Shown here in pieces: positions 36,337 through 45,615 of a DNA stretch of 64,000 bases. Each line of letters opens with the position of its first letter. Within the stretch, counting starts at the first letter, position 1. Origin of the DNA: Pseudoalteromonas distincta (GTDB lineage: Bacteria; Pseudomonadota; Gammaproteobacteria; Enterobacterales; Alteromonadaceae); NCBI RefSeq assembly GCF_000814675.1, contig NZ_JWIG01000016.1, positions 62,001-126,000 of the forward strand, read 5' to 3'. Position numbers and translations under genes: made by a program. Under the pieces are notes generated by a model. That model saw only the letters and a list, made by a program, of their open reading frames with translations, was not told the origin of the DNA and did no database searches.

Positions 36337-37920
36337 TTACTCAATACTAATACCTTGTTTTAAAAGGTACTCCACTACTTTATCAGTATGTGGCTTAAAT
36401 GCTTTCCAACGGCCGATTGCTTTATTGTTAAGTGGTTGGCGTACTTGTACTTTACTGGCAGTAGAGACCGGTGCGGTGTTTAAGTGAAAATCTATACATT
36501 GCTCCTGCCACTCTAGGTTACAAAAGCTGACTAACTCTTTAATTTGTTGCTCGGGCTGTGCGACTAATTCTTCGTATTTTACTAATTTTATATTGCTGTG
36601 CAGGGTACTAAAGTGCTGCATTAGTTTGTAAAAACGGCTGTAAAATTTTGCAGTGTCGAGTAAATCGAGCGAGTACGCGTAGTAGGGGTTATTAATGGTA
36701 AATAATTGGCGATAGTTGCCAATACAGGTGTCCATTGGATCGCGCAGCATACAAATTATTTTGGCGTTTGGCAGTGCTTTGGTTATTAAATCGATATAAA
36801 AAAAGTTAAACGGGAGCTTATCAATAAAGTGTTTATGGCTGCCTGTTATTACGCGTGTTGCGTTTAAATAGGTTGACCCAAGCTGATTAAAATCAAGCTC
36901 GTAGGCTTTACTGAGCGTTTGAGTGTCGAGCACGTGAGGTGTTTGTGTTTGGCTTAGCTTTTTAACGCTTAGGCCAAAGTCTTGTAATTCACCGGCTGAT
37001 TGCACGTCGCTGTGGCTCGATAAAATACGCTCAACTAATGTGGTGCCAGAGCGGGGCATGCCTAATACAAAAATAGGTTCGGCCGTTGGGTTACCTTGCG
37101 TTAGCGCTTGTGTGTGCTGCTCACTTAAGAGTTTAATATGTTCAAATAATTCAGTTGAGCTTTTATGATCAAACGGTTGTACAGCACGTTTTGCTAATTT
37201 ACCTTGCTCTAACGCGTTAAAAGCCTCTGAAAATTCACCAAGATCTTGATACTCTTTTGCTAAAGCATGGCCAATATGCAGTTTTGCATCGGGGTGTGTT
37301 ACTTGCTCAAACACGTTTTTTAAGCGTTCAATATGATTGTTTTGTGTACTTACTTTAGTTAAATCACTTAATGCAAAATGACTTTGGTGGTGCAGCGGGT
37401 TAAGCGCTATGGCATTTTCAAAAGCGTGTTGGGCTTTTGAAAATAGCCCTAAAAACTTAGCGCTTACACCGTAGTTATAATAAAACTGAGGTTGAGCTTT
37501 GTTAGCTGCTGTAGACAGTGTAATAGCGCGCTCAAAGTAGTTAAGTGCTTGCTCGTGAATACCTGCTTGAGTAAGTGCAACGCCAAGTGTGTCGGCATCA
37601 AGGGCTTTAGTTATTTGCTTTAATGGCACCGATAGTGCGGTGTTTTTTGTTTTTTGTAATTCGCCAGTAAGTGCGTAACATTTAGCAAGTTGCGCGGTGT
37701 ATTCAATACTTTGGCCAAGGGTGAGGGCTTTTTCGATGAGCTTTATTGCTTTGTGTATTTTCCCAACAGTTAAATTAACCATTGCCAGCAAAAAATACCC
37801 ATCAGCAAAGTCTGGTTTGAGTGTAACTAACTCCACTAGGGCTTTGTGTGCTTGCTCTATTTTACCTTGGTTTAGGGAGTGTATTGCGCTTTGATGAAGT
37901 TGCTTTAAATTTGGCTGCAT
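36337..37920 (-). CDS. TPR-containing sulfotransferase family protein
   Basis: 527 residues. The N-terminal ~250 residues are a TPR array. The C-terminal sulfotransferase domain has the PAPS 5'-phosphosulfate motif FVLGMPRSGTTLVERI and the 3'-phosphate site IICMLRDPMDTCIGNY. It would transfer a sulfo group from PAPS. It lies 86 bp beyond the stop of a TonB-dependent receptor in the same direction, with a terminator between. I recall such receptor/sulfotransferase pairs as recurrent in Alteromonadales. The acceptor is unknown. Confidence 0.85.
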   Translation of the reverse strand: MQPNLKQLHQSAIHSLNQGKIEQAHKALVELVTLKPDFADGYFLLAMVNLTVGKIHKAIKLIEKALTLGQSIEYTAQLAKCYALTGELQKTKNTALSVPLKQITKALDADTLGVALTQAGIHEQALNYFERAITLSTAANKAQPQFYYNYGVSAKFLGLFSKAQHAFENAIALNPLHHQSHFALSDLTKVSTQNNHIERLKNVFEQVTHPDAKLHIGHALAKEYQDLGEFSEAFNALEQGKLAKRAVQPFDHKSSTELFEHIKLLSEQHTQALTQGNPTAEPIFVLGMPRSGTTLVERILSSHSDVQSAGELQDFGLSVKKLSQTQTPHVLDTQTLSKAYELDFNQLGSTYLNATRVITGSHKHFIDKLPFNFFYIDLITKALPNAKIICMLRDPMDTCIGNYRQLFTINNPYYAYSLDLLDTAKFYSRFYKLMQHFSTLHSNIKLVKYEELVAQPEQQIKELVSFCNLEWQEQCIDFHLNTAPVSTASKVQVRQPLNNKAIGRWKAFKPHTDKVVEYLLKQGISIE

Positions 37921-37954
37921 GGTTTTTGGTAATTATTTTGTGAAAGAGAATAAA

Positions 37955-37978
37955 AAGGCTCAAATAAATTTGAGCCTT
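37955..37978 (-). terminator. terminator after the TonB receptor
   Basis: On the minus strand the stem AAGGCTCAAA / TTTGAGCCTT with a 4-base loop is followed by a T-rich run, 27 bp after the receptor's stop codon. Partial readthrough into the sulfotransferase gene is possible. Confidence 0.75.
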
Positions 37979-38005
37979 AAAACATTGTTTAAAAATTACT
38001 ATAAA

Positions 38006-40420
38006 TTATATTTCAAATTTGTAGTTAAATTTAACACCTACCGTAAGCGGGCGATTAATGTAATGGCCGTAGTTACGTTGTATGTCGGCACCATTTGCTG
38101 ATGTTATATCGGCATCTGAACGACGAACTGAGGTAACTGCGTATTTGTTGAATAGGTTATCAACATATAGGGTAGTTGACCATGCATCAGCTGTTAATTT
38201 AGCAGATATATTACTTAAGCTGTAACCTGGTAGTGTTTCGCCATTGTCATGCAAGCCAACTCTTGTAATTACATCGCTTTGCGCGGTTAGACCGTAGTTA
38301 ATATCAAGCGTTTTGTCGTTAAATACATCTGTTTGATAGTTTACACCCATTGAGAACTGATGCTCTGGAGAGCCTGGTAAACGGTCGCCGTCTTCTGCGC
38401 CATCGGTACCATCAGCATTAAACAAAAATGGTGCATCTGATGTTAGCTCTGCTTTTGTATAAGCATAGGTTGCATAAACTGAAAATGAGTCAGATAAAAT
38501 GGCACGGGTAGATATTTCAATCCCTTTTGCGTTAGCGCTACCTGCGTTAGATAAGTACGGTAGTTGGCCTACATCAGTAGCGCCCGCAATTTGTGCATCA
38601 TCCCAATCTACGTTAAATAGAGCGGCGTTAAAGTGAAGTTGGCTTCTAAACCAGGTGCTTTTAAAGCCTAACTCGTAGTTTGTTGTTGTATCGGCATCGT
38701 AAAGCATTTCTTCTGGACTACCACAACCTGCTTGGTTAGCTGGTAATGGATCAGGACACGGTGCTAAACCATTTGAACCGCCGATTCTAAATCCTTCACT
38801 TACCGTTACATAGCCCATGACTGAATTTGTGAATTGGTATTTAGCATTAAACTTAAAGAGGCTGCCGTTATCGTCAGCTTCATTTTTTTCAAAGTTTAAT
38901 GAAATAGCATCAGGTGCTGCGTCATCAAATAAGGTATTAAATAATGGAAAATCTACAGCTGACTCAGATTCAACGTCGTATTGGTATAAACGCATACCTA
39001 AAGTTACGTCTAGTTTTTCTGTTACTTGGTAGCCTATTTCGCCAAACAAAGCTGATTCTGTTATTTCGGTACGATCTACCGAGAAGTACTCAAGTTGATC
39101 TGGGCGAGACTGCGAAGCGCCAAAGTTTTCTACTGCAAAGTCACCAAAGCCAGGCGTAAACTCTTTACTAGAAGCATCCGTTTCTATTTTGTTGTAAAAC
39201 GCACCAACAATCCAGTTTAAGTCGCTATCGCCTTGCGATACTAAACGCAGCTCTTGGGTGAAGGTGTCTTCTTCTTCAATCTCACGCGTGAAAGATGAAA
39301 ACGCTGGGAATTCTTCATAGCCATAATCAAGGCGAATAAGTAAATCGGTTTGATCGCGTTGGCCGTCGGCATCAAAGCTCGAAATACCAGTAGCCGATAC
39401 TAGTTCTGCAAAACCTAAATCGGCTTTTAGCTCAAGGCTTAGTAATTGATCTTTTTTCTCGCGCGGCTCTTCAAAGCGATAAGCCGATTCGTATTTACCT
39501 ATTACGTCGCTTAAACCGTTGTTTGAATTAAGGCTGTTGTAATGAACAATCGAGCGGCCTTCGCTGTCTTGGTTTTGGTAAAAGTAGTTAAGCGTACCTT
39601 CAAACGATTCATTTGGTTTAAAGCGAACAGAAATACGACCTGTAGTGGTGGTTTCGCCGTTGGAGTCTTTTACATTTTTAAGGTTGTTACTAACTGCTGA
39701 GCTATCGCTCCAATCTGGATCTGGCAACGATACGCCAGGCTCACGTACTACGTAGCCGTAATCGATAAAACCCGGATCTTCATATACGTTTAAGCTGGCG
39801 CGTACTGCTAATTTATCTTCGATAATAGGAAGGTTAAATATAAAACCGCCTTCGCCACCTAAAGAGTCACTTTCTTTTGTTTGAAACAGGTCGCCGTAAA
39901 CTTCAAGCGATGTAAAATCAAGCTCAGGCTGTTTAAGCATGTAACGAATTGCACCGCCTAATGTGCCTGCACCATAAAGGGTGCCTTGTGGCCCAATTAA
40001 TACTTCAACACGCTCAATATCTACTAGGCGCATATCTACCGAAACTGGAATTTCGTTAATGTAAGTAGATACTGTGCCGCCATCTGATGATGGACCAGAC
40101 GAGTTTGTATTTAAACCACGAACAATAATAGGCGAGCCTGAGCGGCCACCTTGATCGGTAATTGTTAAACCAGGTACCCAGCGCGCTACATCCGCAAGCT
40201 CACTGATATTTTGATCTTTCATTATATCAGCATCAAGGGCTGTAATATTTAGCGGTGCATTTTGCACAGAGCCGCTGCGCCTTGTTGCTGTAACTTCGAT
40301 TACTTCGAGTGATTTGTTTTTAGCTGCAACTTCTTCTTGAGCAAGTGCGGCATTAGGCAATAAAAATACGCTAGAAACAGCGCTCGAAATAGCCAAGGTT
40401 AACAAGCTTGGTTTAAACAT
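38006..40420 (-). CDS. TonB-dependent outer-membrane receptor
   Basis: 804 residues from the ATG at 40420, preceded by GGGGA; upstream start codons give seven more residues. The signal peptide is MFKPSLLTLAISSAVSSVFL... ending in ALAQ. A TonB box region (EVIEVTATRR) precedes the plug domain (about 45-160; GLNTN, GPQGTLYGAGTLGGAIRY). The rest is a 22-strand barrel ending in the outer-membrane C-terminal signature VGVKFNYKFEI. The ligand is unknown (siderophore, oligosaccharide or other large molecule). A divergent, long upstream region follows. Transcribed before the sulfotransferase gene. Confidence 0.9.
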   Translation of the reverse strand: MFKPSLLTLAISSAVSSVFLLPNAALAQEEVAAKNKSLEVIEVTATRRSGSVQNAPLNITALDADIMKDQNISELADVARWVPGLTITDQGGRSGSPIIVRGLNTNSSGPSSDGGTVSTYINEIPVSVDMRLVDIERVEVLIGPQGTLYGAGTLGGAIRYMLKQPELDFTSLEVYGDLFQTKESDSLGGEGGFIFNLPIIEDKLAVRASLNVYEDPGFIDYGYVVREPGVSLPDPDWSDSSAVSNNLKNVKDSNGETTTTGRISVRFKPNESFEGTLNYFYQNQDSEGRSIVHYNSLNSNNGLSDVIGKYESAYRFEEPREKKDQLLSLELKADLGFAELVSATGISSFDADGQRDQTDLLIRLDYGYEEFPAFSSFTREIEEEDTFTQELRLVSQGDSDLNWIVGAFYNKIETDASSKEFTPGFGDFAVENFGASQSRPDQLEYFSVDRTEITESALFGEIGYQVTEKLDVTLGMRLYQYDVESESAVDFPLFNTLFDDAAPDAISLNFEKNEADDNGSLFKFNAKYQFTNSVMGYVTVSEGFRIGGSNGLAPCPDPLPANQAGCGSPEEMLYDADTTTNYELGFKSTWFRSQLHFNAALFNVDWDDAQIAGATDVGQLPYLSNAGSANAKGIEISTRAILSDSFSVYATYAYTKAELTSDAPFLFNADGTDGAEDGDRLPGSPEHQFSMGVNYQTDVFNDKTLDINYGLTAQSDVITRVGLHDNGETLPGYSLSNISAKLTADAWSTTLYVDNLFNKYAVTSVRRSDADITSANGADIQRNYGHYINRPLTVGVKFNYKFEI

Positions 40421-40441
40421 AAAAAGTGATCCCCAGTTCAA

Positions 40442-40899
40442 ATGTTTTACATTAGTAAATTAAGTTAAGCAGTTTATCAGGGAGTGAAGTCGCTTGGAAT
40501 ATTTAAATTGAATTTTAATTCACTTTTATAGAATAAATATGGTTGATATGTAGGGTTTTTATTTGGTTAATCGGTAATACAGGCAATGGCTTAGTGTAAT
40601 TAGGTACAGTTAGATTAAAAATTAAACCCTTGTTTAAAGGTAAATAGTCATTCATATTTTTAAAGATGGTGTTATGACGTGCTCGTTAAACAAATTATTA
40701 CATTAAAATTAATATTTCATAATGTCATTACTTATACTTTTATTAGCACTATTAAAGTGTATTTTGATCCCCATTAAGAATGTTAAGTCGCCATTATTAG
40801 TGACAGTTTAAGTTATTGAGTGAGCGTGTTTGATTGTCGCTTCGTATTCTCTTTTTTATTTTGTCCGCACTTTTTTGTGCGTGTTTTTAAGGATTAACA
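40442..40899. promoter_or_regulatory. divergent intergenic region
   Basis: 458 bp between the TonB receptor and the old yellow enzyme gene. It is AT-rich, with no gene found. A small hairpin CGCAC/GTGCG with a T-rich loop lies at about 40866-40881, ahead of a T-run and the enzyme's ribosome site, and could be an attenuator. Both promoters should be here. Confidence 0.35.
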
Positions 40900-41994
40900 A
40901 TGAGCCAACTATTTTCGCCTTTATCACTTGGGCAAGTAACGTTAGATAACCGTATTATTATTGCACCCATGTGCCAGTATTCAGCCAATAATGGCGCTGC
41001 TAGCGATTGGCATACTATTCATTTAGGCCAATTGAGTTTAAGTGGTGCAGGGTTACTTATTTTAGAAGCAACAGCAGTAAACCCAGAAGGGCGTATTAGT
41101 TACGGCGATTTAGGGCTTTGGAATAACGAAACCCAACAAGCACTAGGCAAAAGCCTAAAAGCAGTAAGGCAATACAGCCCTATGCCTATTGGTATTCAGT
41201 TAGCGCATGCTGGGCGCAAAGCATCAACTGAAAAACCATGGGACGGTGGCGATGCCATTGCACCTGATGATGTAAATGGCTGGCAAACGCTCGCACCTTC
41301 GGCAATTGCGTACGACGCTAACAGCCCAGTGCCAAAAGCAATGAGCCAATCTGACATAGATTCACTAATTAAAGATTTTGTAAGTGCAGCTAAACGCGCT
41401 GATGAACTCGGCCTTGATTTAATCGAGCTTCATGGTGCGCACGGTTACCTGTTACATCAATTTTTGTCGCCACTTTCAAACAAGCGCGATGACAACTACG
41501 GTGGCAGCCTAGAAAACAGAATGCGCTTATTACTTGATGTGTTTAAAGCGGTAAGAGCGGTATTCCCCAGTAATAAAGCAGTGGGTGTGCGTATTTCGGC
41601 AACCGATTGGGTTGAAGGTGGCTGGGATTTAGAGCAATCGATAGTGCTTAGTAAAGCGCTTGATGAACTAGGTTGTGATTTTATTCATGTAAGTACGGCG
41701 GGTTTAAGCCCTGAGCAACAAATACCAGTAAAACCTAATTTTCAGGTACCGTTTGCAACAGCCATCAAAGAAGCGGTTAAAATGCCTGTTATAGCGGTGG
41801 GTTTAATTACACAGTCGCAACAAGCCGAAGATATTATTAGTGAGCAGCAAGCCGATGGCGTAGCACTAGCGCGTGGTATTTTATATAACCCGCACTGGCC
41901 GTGGCATGCAGCTGCAGAGCTTGGCGCTACAGTAACTGCACCTAAACAGTATTTACGCTCAAGCCCACATGGGCAGCCATCACCAATAAAATAA
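40900..41994 (+). CDS. NADPH dehydrogenase, old yellow enzyme family (YqjM/NamA type)
   Basis: 364 residues, a TIM-barrel flavin oxidoreductase. Motifs: RIIIAPMCQYSA at the N-terminus (Cys that tunes FMN in YqjM), GIQLAHAGRKAS, IELHGAHGYLLHQFLSP with the His pair that binds ligands, NKRDDNYGGSLENRMRL, and ALARGILYNPHWPWHA near the C-terminus. It reduces electrophilic alkenes, nitroesters or quinones with NADPH; the natural substrate is unknown. A strong terminator follows, though the next gene begins shortly after. Confidence 0.93.
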   Translation: MSQLFSPLSLGQVTLDNRIIIAPMCQYSANNGAASDWHTIHLGQLSLSGAGLLILEATAVNPEGRISYGDLGLWNNETQQALGKSLKAVRQYSPMPIGIQLAHAGRKASTEKPWDGGDAIAPDDVNGWQTLAPSAIAYDANSPVPKAMSQSDIDSLIKDFVSAAKRADELGLDLIELHGAHGYLLHQFLSPLSNKRDDNYGGSLENRMRLLLDVFKAVRAVFPSNKAVGVRISATDWVEGGWDLEQSIVLSKALDELGCDFIHVSTAGLSPEQQIPVKPNFQVPFATAIKEAVKMPVIAVGLITQSQQAEDIISEQQADGVALARGILYNPHWPWHAAAELGATVTAPKQYLRSSPHGQPSPIK

Positions 41995-42012
41995 AGTTTA
42001 GTTTTTTTGTAG

Positions 42013-42042
42013 AAACCCAACCCGCGTTTGCGGGTTGGGTTT
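42013..42042 (+). terminator. intrinsic terminator after the old yellow enzyme gene
   Basis: Stem AACCCAACCCGC / GCGGGTTGGGTT with a 4-base loop, followed by TTATTATTTTT. It is long and GC-rich, so termination should be strong. Confidence 0.9.
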
Positions 42043-42069
42043 TATTATTTTTATAAAGTAGAGACACAC

Positions 42070-43266
42070 ATGACCCAAACAGGCGTTTCAGCGCAACCTC
42101 TTAGCAATACACTCGTTACTATTATTGCTTTGTGTTGCGGTCTTATTGTTGCCAATATTTATTACGCTCAACCTATTATTGAGTTACTTGCCCCAGAAGT
42201 TGGATTAAGTTCACGCAGTGCTAGCCTTATCGTATCGCTTACACAAATAGGCTACGCTTCGGGGTTGTTTTTTTTAGTACCATTAGCTGATTTAGTTGAA
42301 AATAAAAAGCTTATGTTGGTCACTCTTGGTGTGTCGTTTTTGAGTTTAGTGGGTACGGCACTTGCTGATTCACCTAATGTAATGCTTATTTTATGTTTAA
42401 TGATAGGTATAAGTTCGGTTTCTGTTCAGGTGCTTATTCCACTTGCTGCGCATTTATCGTCTGACGAAAAACGCGGACAAGTTCTTGGTAATATTATGGC
42501 GGGTTTGTTGTTAGGTATTTTGCTAGCAAGACCTATATCGAGCTTAATAGCCGATCACTTTGGTTGGCGTGCTGTATTTTACTTTGCAGCAGGGTGTATG
42601 GTGTTTATTGCAGGCGTAATTTATTTTGCTATTCCAAGTAGGCAACCAACCCATAAAACAACGTATTTTAAGTTATTAAAATCGCTTAAACAATTAATGA
42701 TAAGCCAGCCAGTGCTGCGCCAACGTTCACTTTTTCAAGCGTTAATGTTTGCATCGTTCAGCTTATTTTGGACAAGCGTACCGGTTGTGCTTGCCCGTGA
42801 GTATGGTTTATCCCAATCGGAAATAGCATTGTTTGCACTAGTGGGCGCCGCAGGTGCTGTAGCAGCTCCCATTGTTGGGCGTTTGGCTGATAAGGGCTAT
42901 ACACATCAGGTATCGTTACTGGCCAAACTTATTGCAGCATTGTGCTTTTTACCTAGCTTATTTGAGTTACCTTACGGCATTATAGTATTGGCATTAACCG
43001 GTGTGTTTATTGATTTTGCTGTGCAGGCCAATATGGTATTGGGTCAACGTGCAGTGTATGCACTAGAGCCACAAAGCCGTGCGCGTTTAAACGCTATTTA
43101 CATGACTAGTATATTTGTAGGTGGCGCAGTAGGCTCGCTTATTGCCAGCCCACTATATGAAGCGGGTGGGTGGACAGCTATTGCACTGGTGGCTGCCGGC
43201 ATGCCGCTTATTTCGTTGATTGGCTATTTGCTTACAACTAAAAAGCAAAGTAAGGCTGTGAGTTAA
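42070..43266 (+). CDS. MFS transporter
   Basis: 398 residues from the ATG at 42070 (an upstream start would enter the terminator). Twelve membrane helices. The drug/proton-antiporter-like pattern is present: ADLVENKKLMLVTLG for motif A and LLGILLARPISS for motif C. The substrate is not deducible. It follows the old yellow enzyme gene closely but behind the terminator, so it may have its own promoter or depend on readthrough. A shared bidirectional terminator lies beyond it. Confidence 0.85.
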   Translation: MTQTGVSAQPLSNTLVTIIALCCGLIVANIYYAQPIIELLAPEVGLSSRSASLIVSLTQIGYASGLFFLVPLADLVENKKLMLVTLGVSFLSLVGTALADSPNVMLILCLMIGISSVSVQVLIPLAAHLSSDEKRGQVLGNIMAGLLLGILLARPISSLIADHFGWRAVFYFAAGCMVFIAGVIYFAIPSRQPTHKTTYFKLLKSLKQLMISQPVLRQRSLFQALMFASFSLFWTSVPVVLAREYGLSQSEIALFALVGAAGAVAAPIVGRLADKGYTHQVSLLAKLIAALCFLPSLFELPYGIIVLALTGVFIDFAVQANMVLGQRAVYALEPQSRARLNAIYMTSIFVGGAVGSLIASPLYEAGGWTAIALVAAGMPLISLIGYLLTTKKQSKAVS

Positions 43267-43286
43267 AAAATTACCGGATACAACAC

Positions 43287-43319
43287 AATAAAGTCACCAT
43301 GTTACGTGGTGACTTTATT
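43287..43319. terminator. bidirectional terminator
   Basis: Perfect 13-bp stem AATAAAGTCACCA / TGGTGACTTTATT with a 7-base loop between the converging MFS and rhtA-like genes. Confidence 0.9.
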
Positions 43320-43348
43320 TAGCTTGTTTAGGTTAGTTTGGTAGTTAA

Positions 43349-44212
43349 CTAAGTAGCCTGTTTTTTTGCGTTTGAAAAAGAGCTACCAACAGATGCAATA
43401 ATTACAAGTAAAATAGCGAGCCACTGCCATAAAGTAAGTAACTCACCCAGTATAATAAACCCTGCGAGCGAAGCTATTGCAGGCTCTAAACTCATCATTA
43501 CGCTAAACCCTTGTGAAGGCATGTTACGCAGTGCAACCATTTCAAGTGTGTAAGGCAGTGCGCTTGATAAAATAGCAATACCAATACCCAGTGGGATAAT
43601 TTCCCATGTAAACGCGGGGCTTTGCATAATGCCGCCGTAAGGCACTAGCACTATAGCAGCAACAGTCATGCCCAATGCGACAGTGGCTCCACCAGAGCTT
43701 TGTGTGCCCGTTTTTTTACCAAATAATATATAACCTGCCCAACACGCGCCAGCACCAAGCGCAAGCGCTACACCCAATGGATCAAGGCTGTCTTGGCCGC
43801 TCATATCTGGAAGCAAAAGCAAAATACCGGTAATAGCACAGGCAACCCAAAATAAGTCACGTTTGCGGCGTGATGAAAATAAGGCAACAGCAAGCGGGCC
43901 TGTAAATTCAAGTGCTACACCAATGCCTAGTGGAATGCGTTCAATAGCGTAATAAAACAAAATGTTCATGCCGCCTAAGCTTAAACCATACACAATTATA
44001 GGAATACGATTACCCGTAGTAGGTAAGTGTTTCCAAGGTTTAAACACTAAGCAAAGTATAAAGGCAGAAAAACCAAGCCTAAGGGCTGTCGTGCCTTCAG
44101 GGCCAACAATAGGAAAAAGCTGTTTTGCAAACGACGCGCCGGTTTGAATGGTCATCATGGCAAGCAATACACACACGATAGCCAGTAAATAACTTTTTGA
44201 AGATGCTTGCAT
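43349..44212 (-). CDS. rhtA: RhtA-like threonine/homoserine exporter (EamA/DMT)
   Basis: 287 residues from the ATG at 44212, chosen because CAAGGA lies nine bases upstream. Ten membrane helices in two EamA repeats. It is strongly similar in recalled sequence to E. coli RhtA: GASFAKQLFPIVG, SLGGMNILFYYAIERIPLG, LEFTGPLAVALFSSRRKRD, GAGACWAGYILFGKK, PYTLEMVALRN. It exports threonine and homoserine. The window also holds a ThrE-type and a LysE-type exporter. Confidence 0.9.
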   Translation of the reverse strand: MQASSKSYLLAIVCVLLAMMTIQTGASFAKQLFPIVGPEGTTALRLGFSAFILCLVFKPWKHLPTTGNRIPIIVYGLSLGGMNILFYYAIERIPLGIGVALEFTGPLAVALFSSRRKRDLFWVACAITGILLLLPDMSGQDSLDPLGVALALGAGACWAGYILFGKKTGTQSSGGATVALGMTVAAIVLVPYGGIMQSPAFTWEIIPLGIGIAILSSALPYTLEMVALRNMPSQGFSVMMSLEPAIASLAGFIILGELLTLWQWLAILLVIIASVGSSFSNAKKQAT

Positions 44213-44444
44213 TTTAATCCTTGAGTTGAGTAACTCTATCAATTAGTTATGTAATGCAGGGAGTATAAAAGCTAAACCCGCCCGATATTAATGGCGGCAT
44301 AGTATCTTTTTTTAAATTTATAGGTAAGTGTTTGCGACCAAAAATAACGCAATTAAAAGTATATTAAATAGGGCAGGTAAATAAAGTAAGAGGTAAAGTT
44401 AGCAAACAGGCGTTTGCTAACTTTAATAAGTTGGTTAAAAGGCC

Positions 44445-45188
44445 TTAGTGGGCACTTTTATTAACTAAGCCATCAAGCGAGTAGAGGCCTCGTTTTTCAT
44501 CATTTTTGCGTTTAATTTCTTCAAGTGCACGCGATTCTACGGCATCAAATAAAGCATTAATTAAGCGGTTAAAATGTTTGTGCATTGCACTGCGCGCTGC
44601 ATTTGCATCATGCGACTTTAGAGCTGTATAAATAGCGGTGTGTTCGTCCATAACGCATTCGTTATTGTTTTTACACACACTGCCATAGTCAGCAACAATT
44701 TGTGGATTTGTTAAACGTAAATCCCACAAGTTAGACACTGCAAATTCAAGTGCTTTATTACGCGTTGCTCTAGCTATAATCTCATGAAACTCACGGTCGG
44801 CTTGCTCAACATACAGGCCTTTTTCCATGGCAATTAATGTTTTATTTAGTTGCTCTAGTTCTTCTTCTGTAATACTTTGCGCAGCTAAAGCGGCAATTTC
44901 GCCTTCAATTAATGCGCGAGCTTGAGTAAGTTCAAATGCACTGATTTCTTTTGATTTTATAGATGCATTTTTTTGTTCTACTACGTAAACACCAGAGCCG
45001 GTTTTAACTTCAACTCGGCCACGTACTTCTAATGCGATAATAGCTTCTCTAATGGTAGGGCGACTTACATCAAACATTTCTGCAAGTTCACGTTCAGGTG
45101 GTAAACGACTCCCAGCAGAAAATTCGCCTTGATTTATTAAAGACTCAATTTTATCAACTATGCGCCAAAATAAGCGACGATTACCCAT
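44445..45188 (-). CDS. FadR/GntR-family (FCD) transcriptional regulator
   Basis: 247 residues. An N-terminal winged helix (SRLPPERELAEMFDVSRPTI, followed by REAIIALEVRGRVEVKTGSGVYV) and a C-terminal FCD ligand domain (AQARALIEGEIAALAAQSIT to about residue 235) with the metal-binding Asp/His pattern (REFHEIIARAT, HTAIYTALKSHDANAARSAM). This resembles the UxuR/ExuR-like sugar-acid regulators but no such pathway is nearby. The region before the gene contains three copies of ATTGGTAAT, candidate operators for autoregulation. Ligand unknown. Confidence 0.85.
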   Translation of the reverse strand: MGNRRLFWRIVDKIESLINQGEFSAGSRLPPERELAEMFDVSRPTIREAIIALEVRGRVEVKTGSGVYVVEQKNASIKSKEISAFELTQARALIEGEIAALAAQSITEEELEQLNKTLIAMEKGLYVEQADREFHEIIARATRNKALEFAVSNLWDLRLTNPQIVADYGSVCKNNNECVMDEHTAIYTALKSHDANAARSAMHKHFNRLINALFDAVESRALEEIKRKNDEKRGLYSLDGLVNKSAH

Positions 45189-45615
45189 ACTTTACCTTCA
45201 TTACCTTAAGGAATAATGGCCTCTGGGGCCTATAAGTCAAAACCAACTGTTAATATCAGAGGTTACCTTAAAATTCACTATTATGTCAAAATTCTAACGC
45301 GATGTTAGGGTTAAAAACCACTATACACCAATGGTTGCATTCTTGTATTACCAATTTAGTTTAAAATAATGCAATTGGCCAGCTTGATTGGTAATGTTTT
45401 TATGTGTTAGGTTAGATTTAAGGTTATTGAGTAATAAATATTGGTAATAAACCGAGTTGGGTTGTCAGTGTTAAGTTTGTTGTAGAAGTATTTGATTGCC
45501 CATGGATGGGGATCGCTATTTTAAAGTGTTTTGTAAAGTGTGTCGTTGTACGAGAGCTATTTAAGCTTTCTTCTGGGCGTTAACTGTCGTTGGTTAACGC
45601 CCATATTTTATTTAA
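45189..45615. promoter_or_regulatory. intergenic region with repeated candidate operators
   Basis: 427 bp. Three ATTGGTAAT-type sites occur: TATTACCAAT at 45346-45355 (inverse strand) and ATTGGTAAT at 45387-45395 and 45440-45448. GntR-FCD regulators often bind TTGGTnnTACCAA, so these are probably sites of the neighbouring regulator. A hairpin lies at 45574-45603. Confidence 0.5.
45574..45603. terminator. stem-loop beyond the Gfo/Idh gene
   Basis: Perfect 11-bp stem TGGGCGTTAAC / GTTAACGCCCA with an 8-base loop, 13 bp past the stop of the Gfo/Idh gene. The T-rich flank is on the plus-strand side, so it is not a canonical terminator for the minus-strand gene. Confidence 0.55.

Noticed and set aside
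40421..40441. Longer start of the TonB receptor
   Set aside because: The seven residues precede a well-placed ATG with GGGGA and are not part of a signal sequence.
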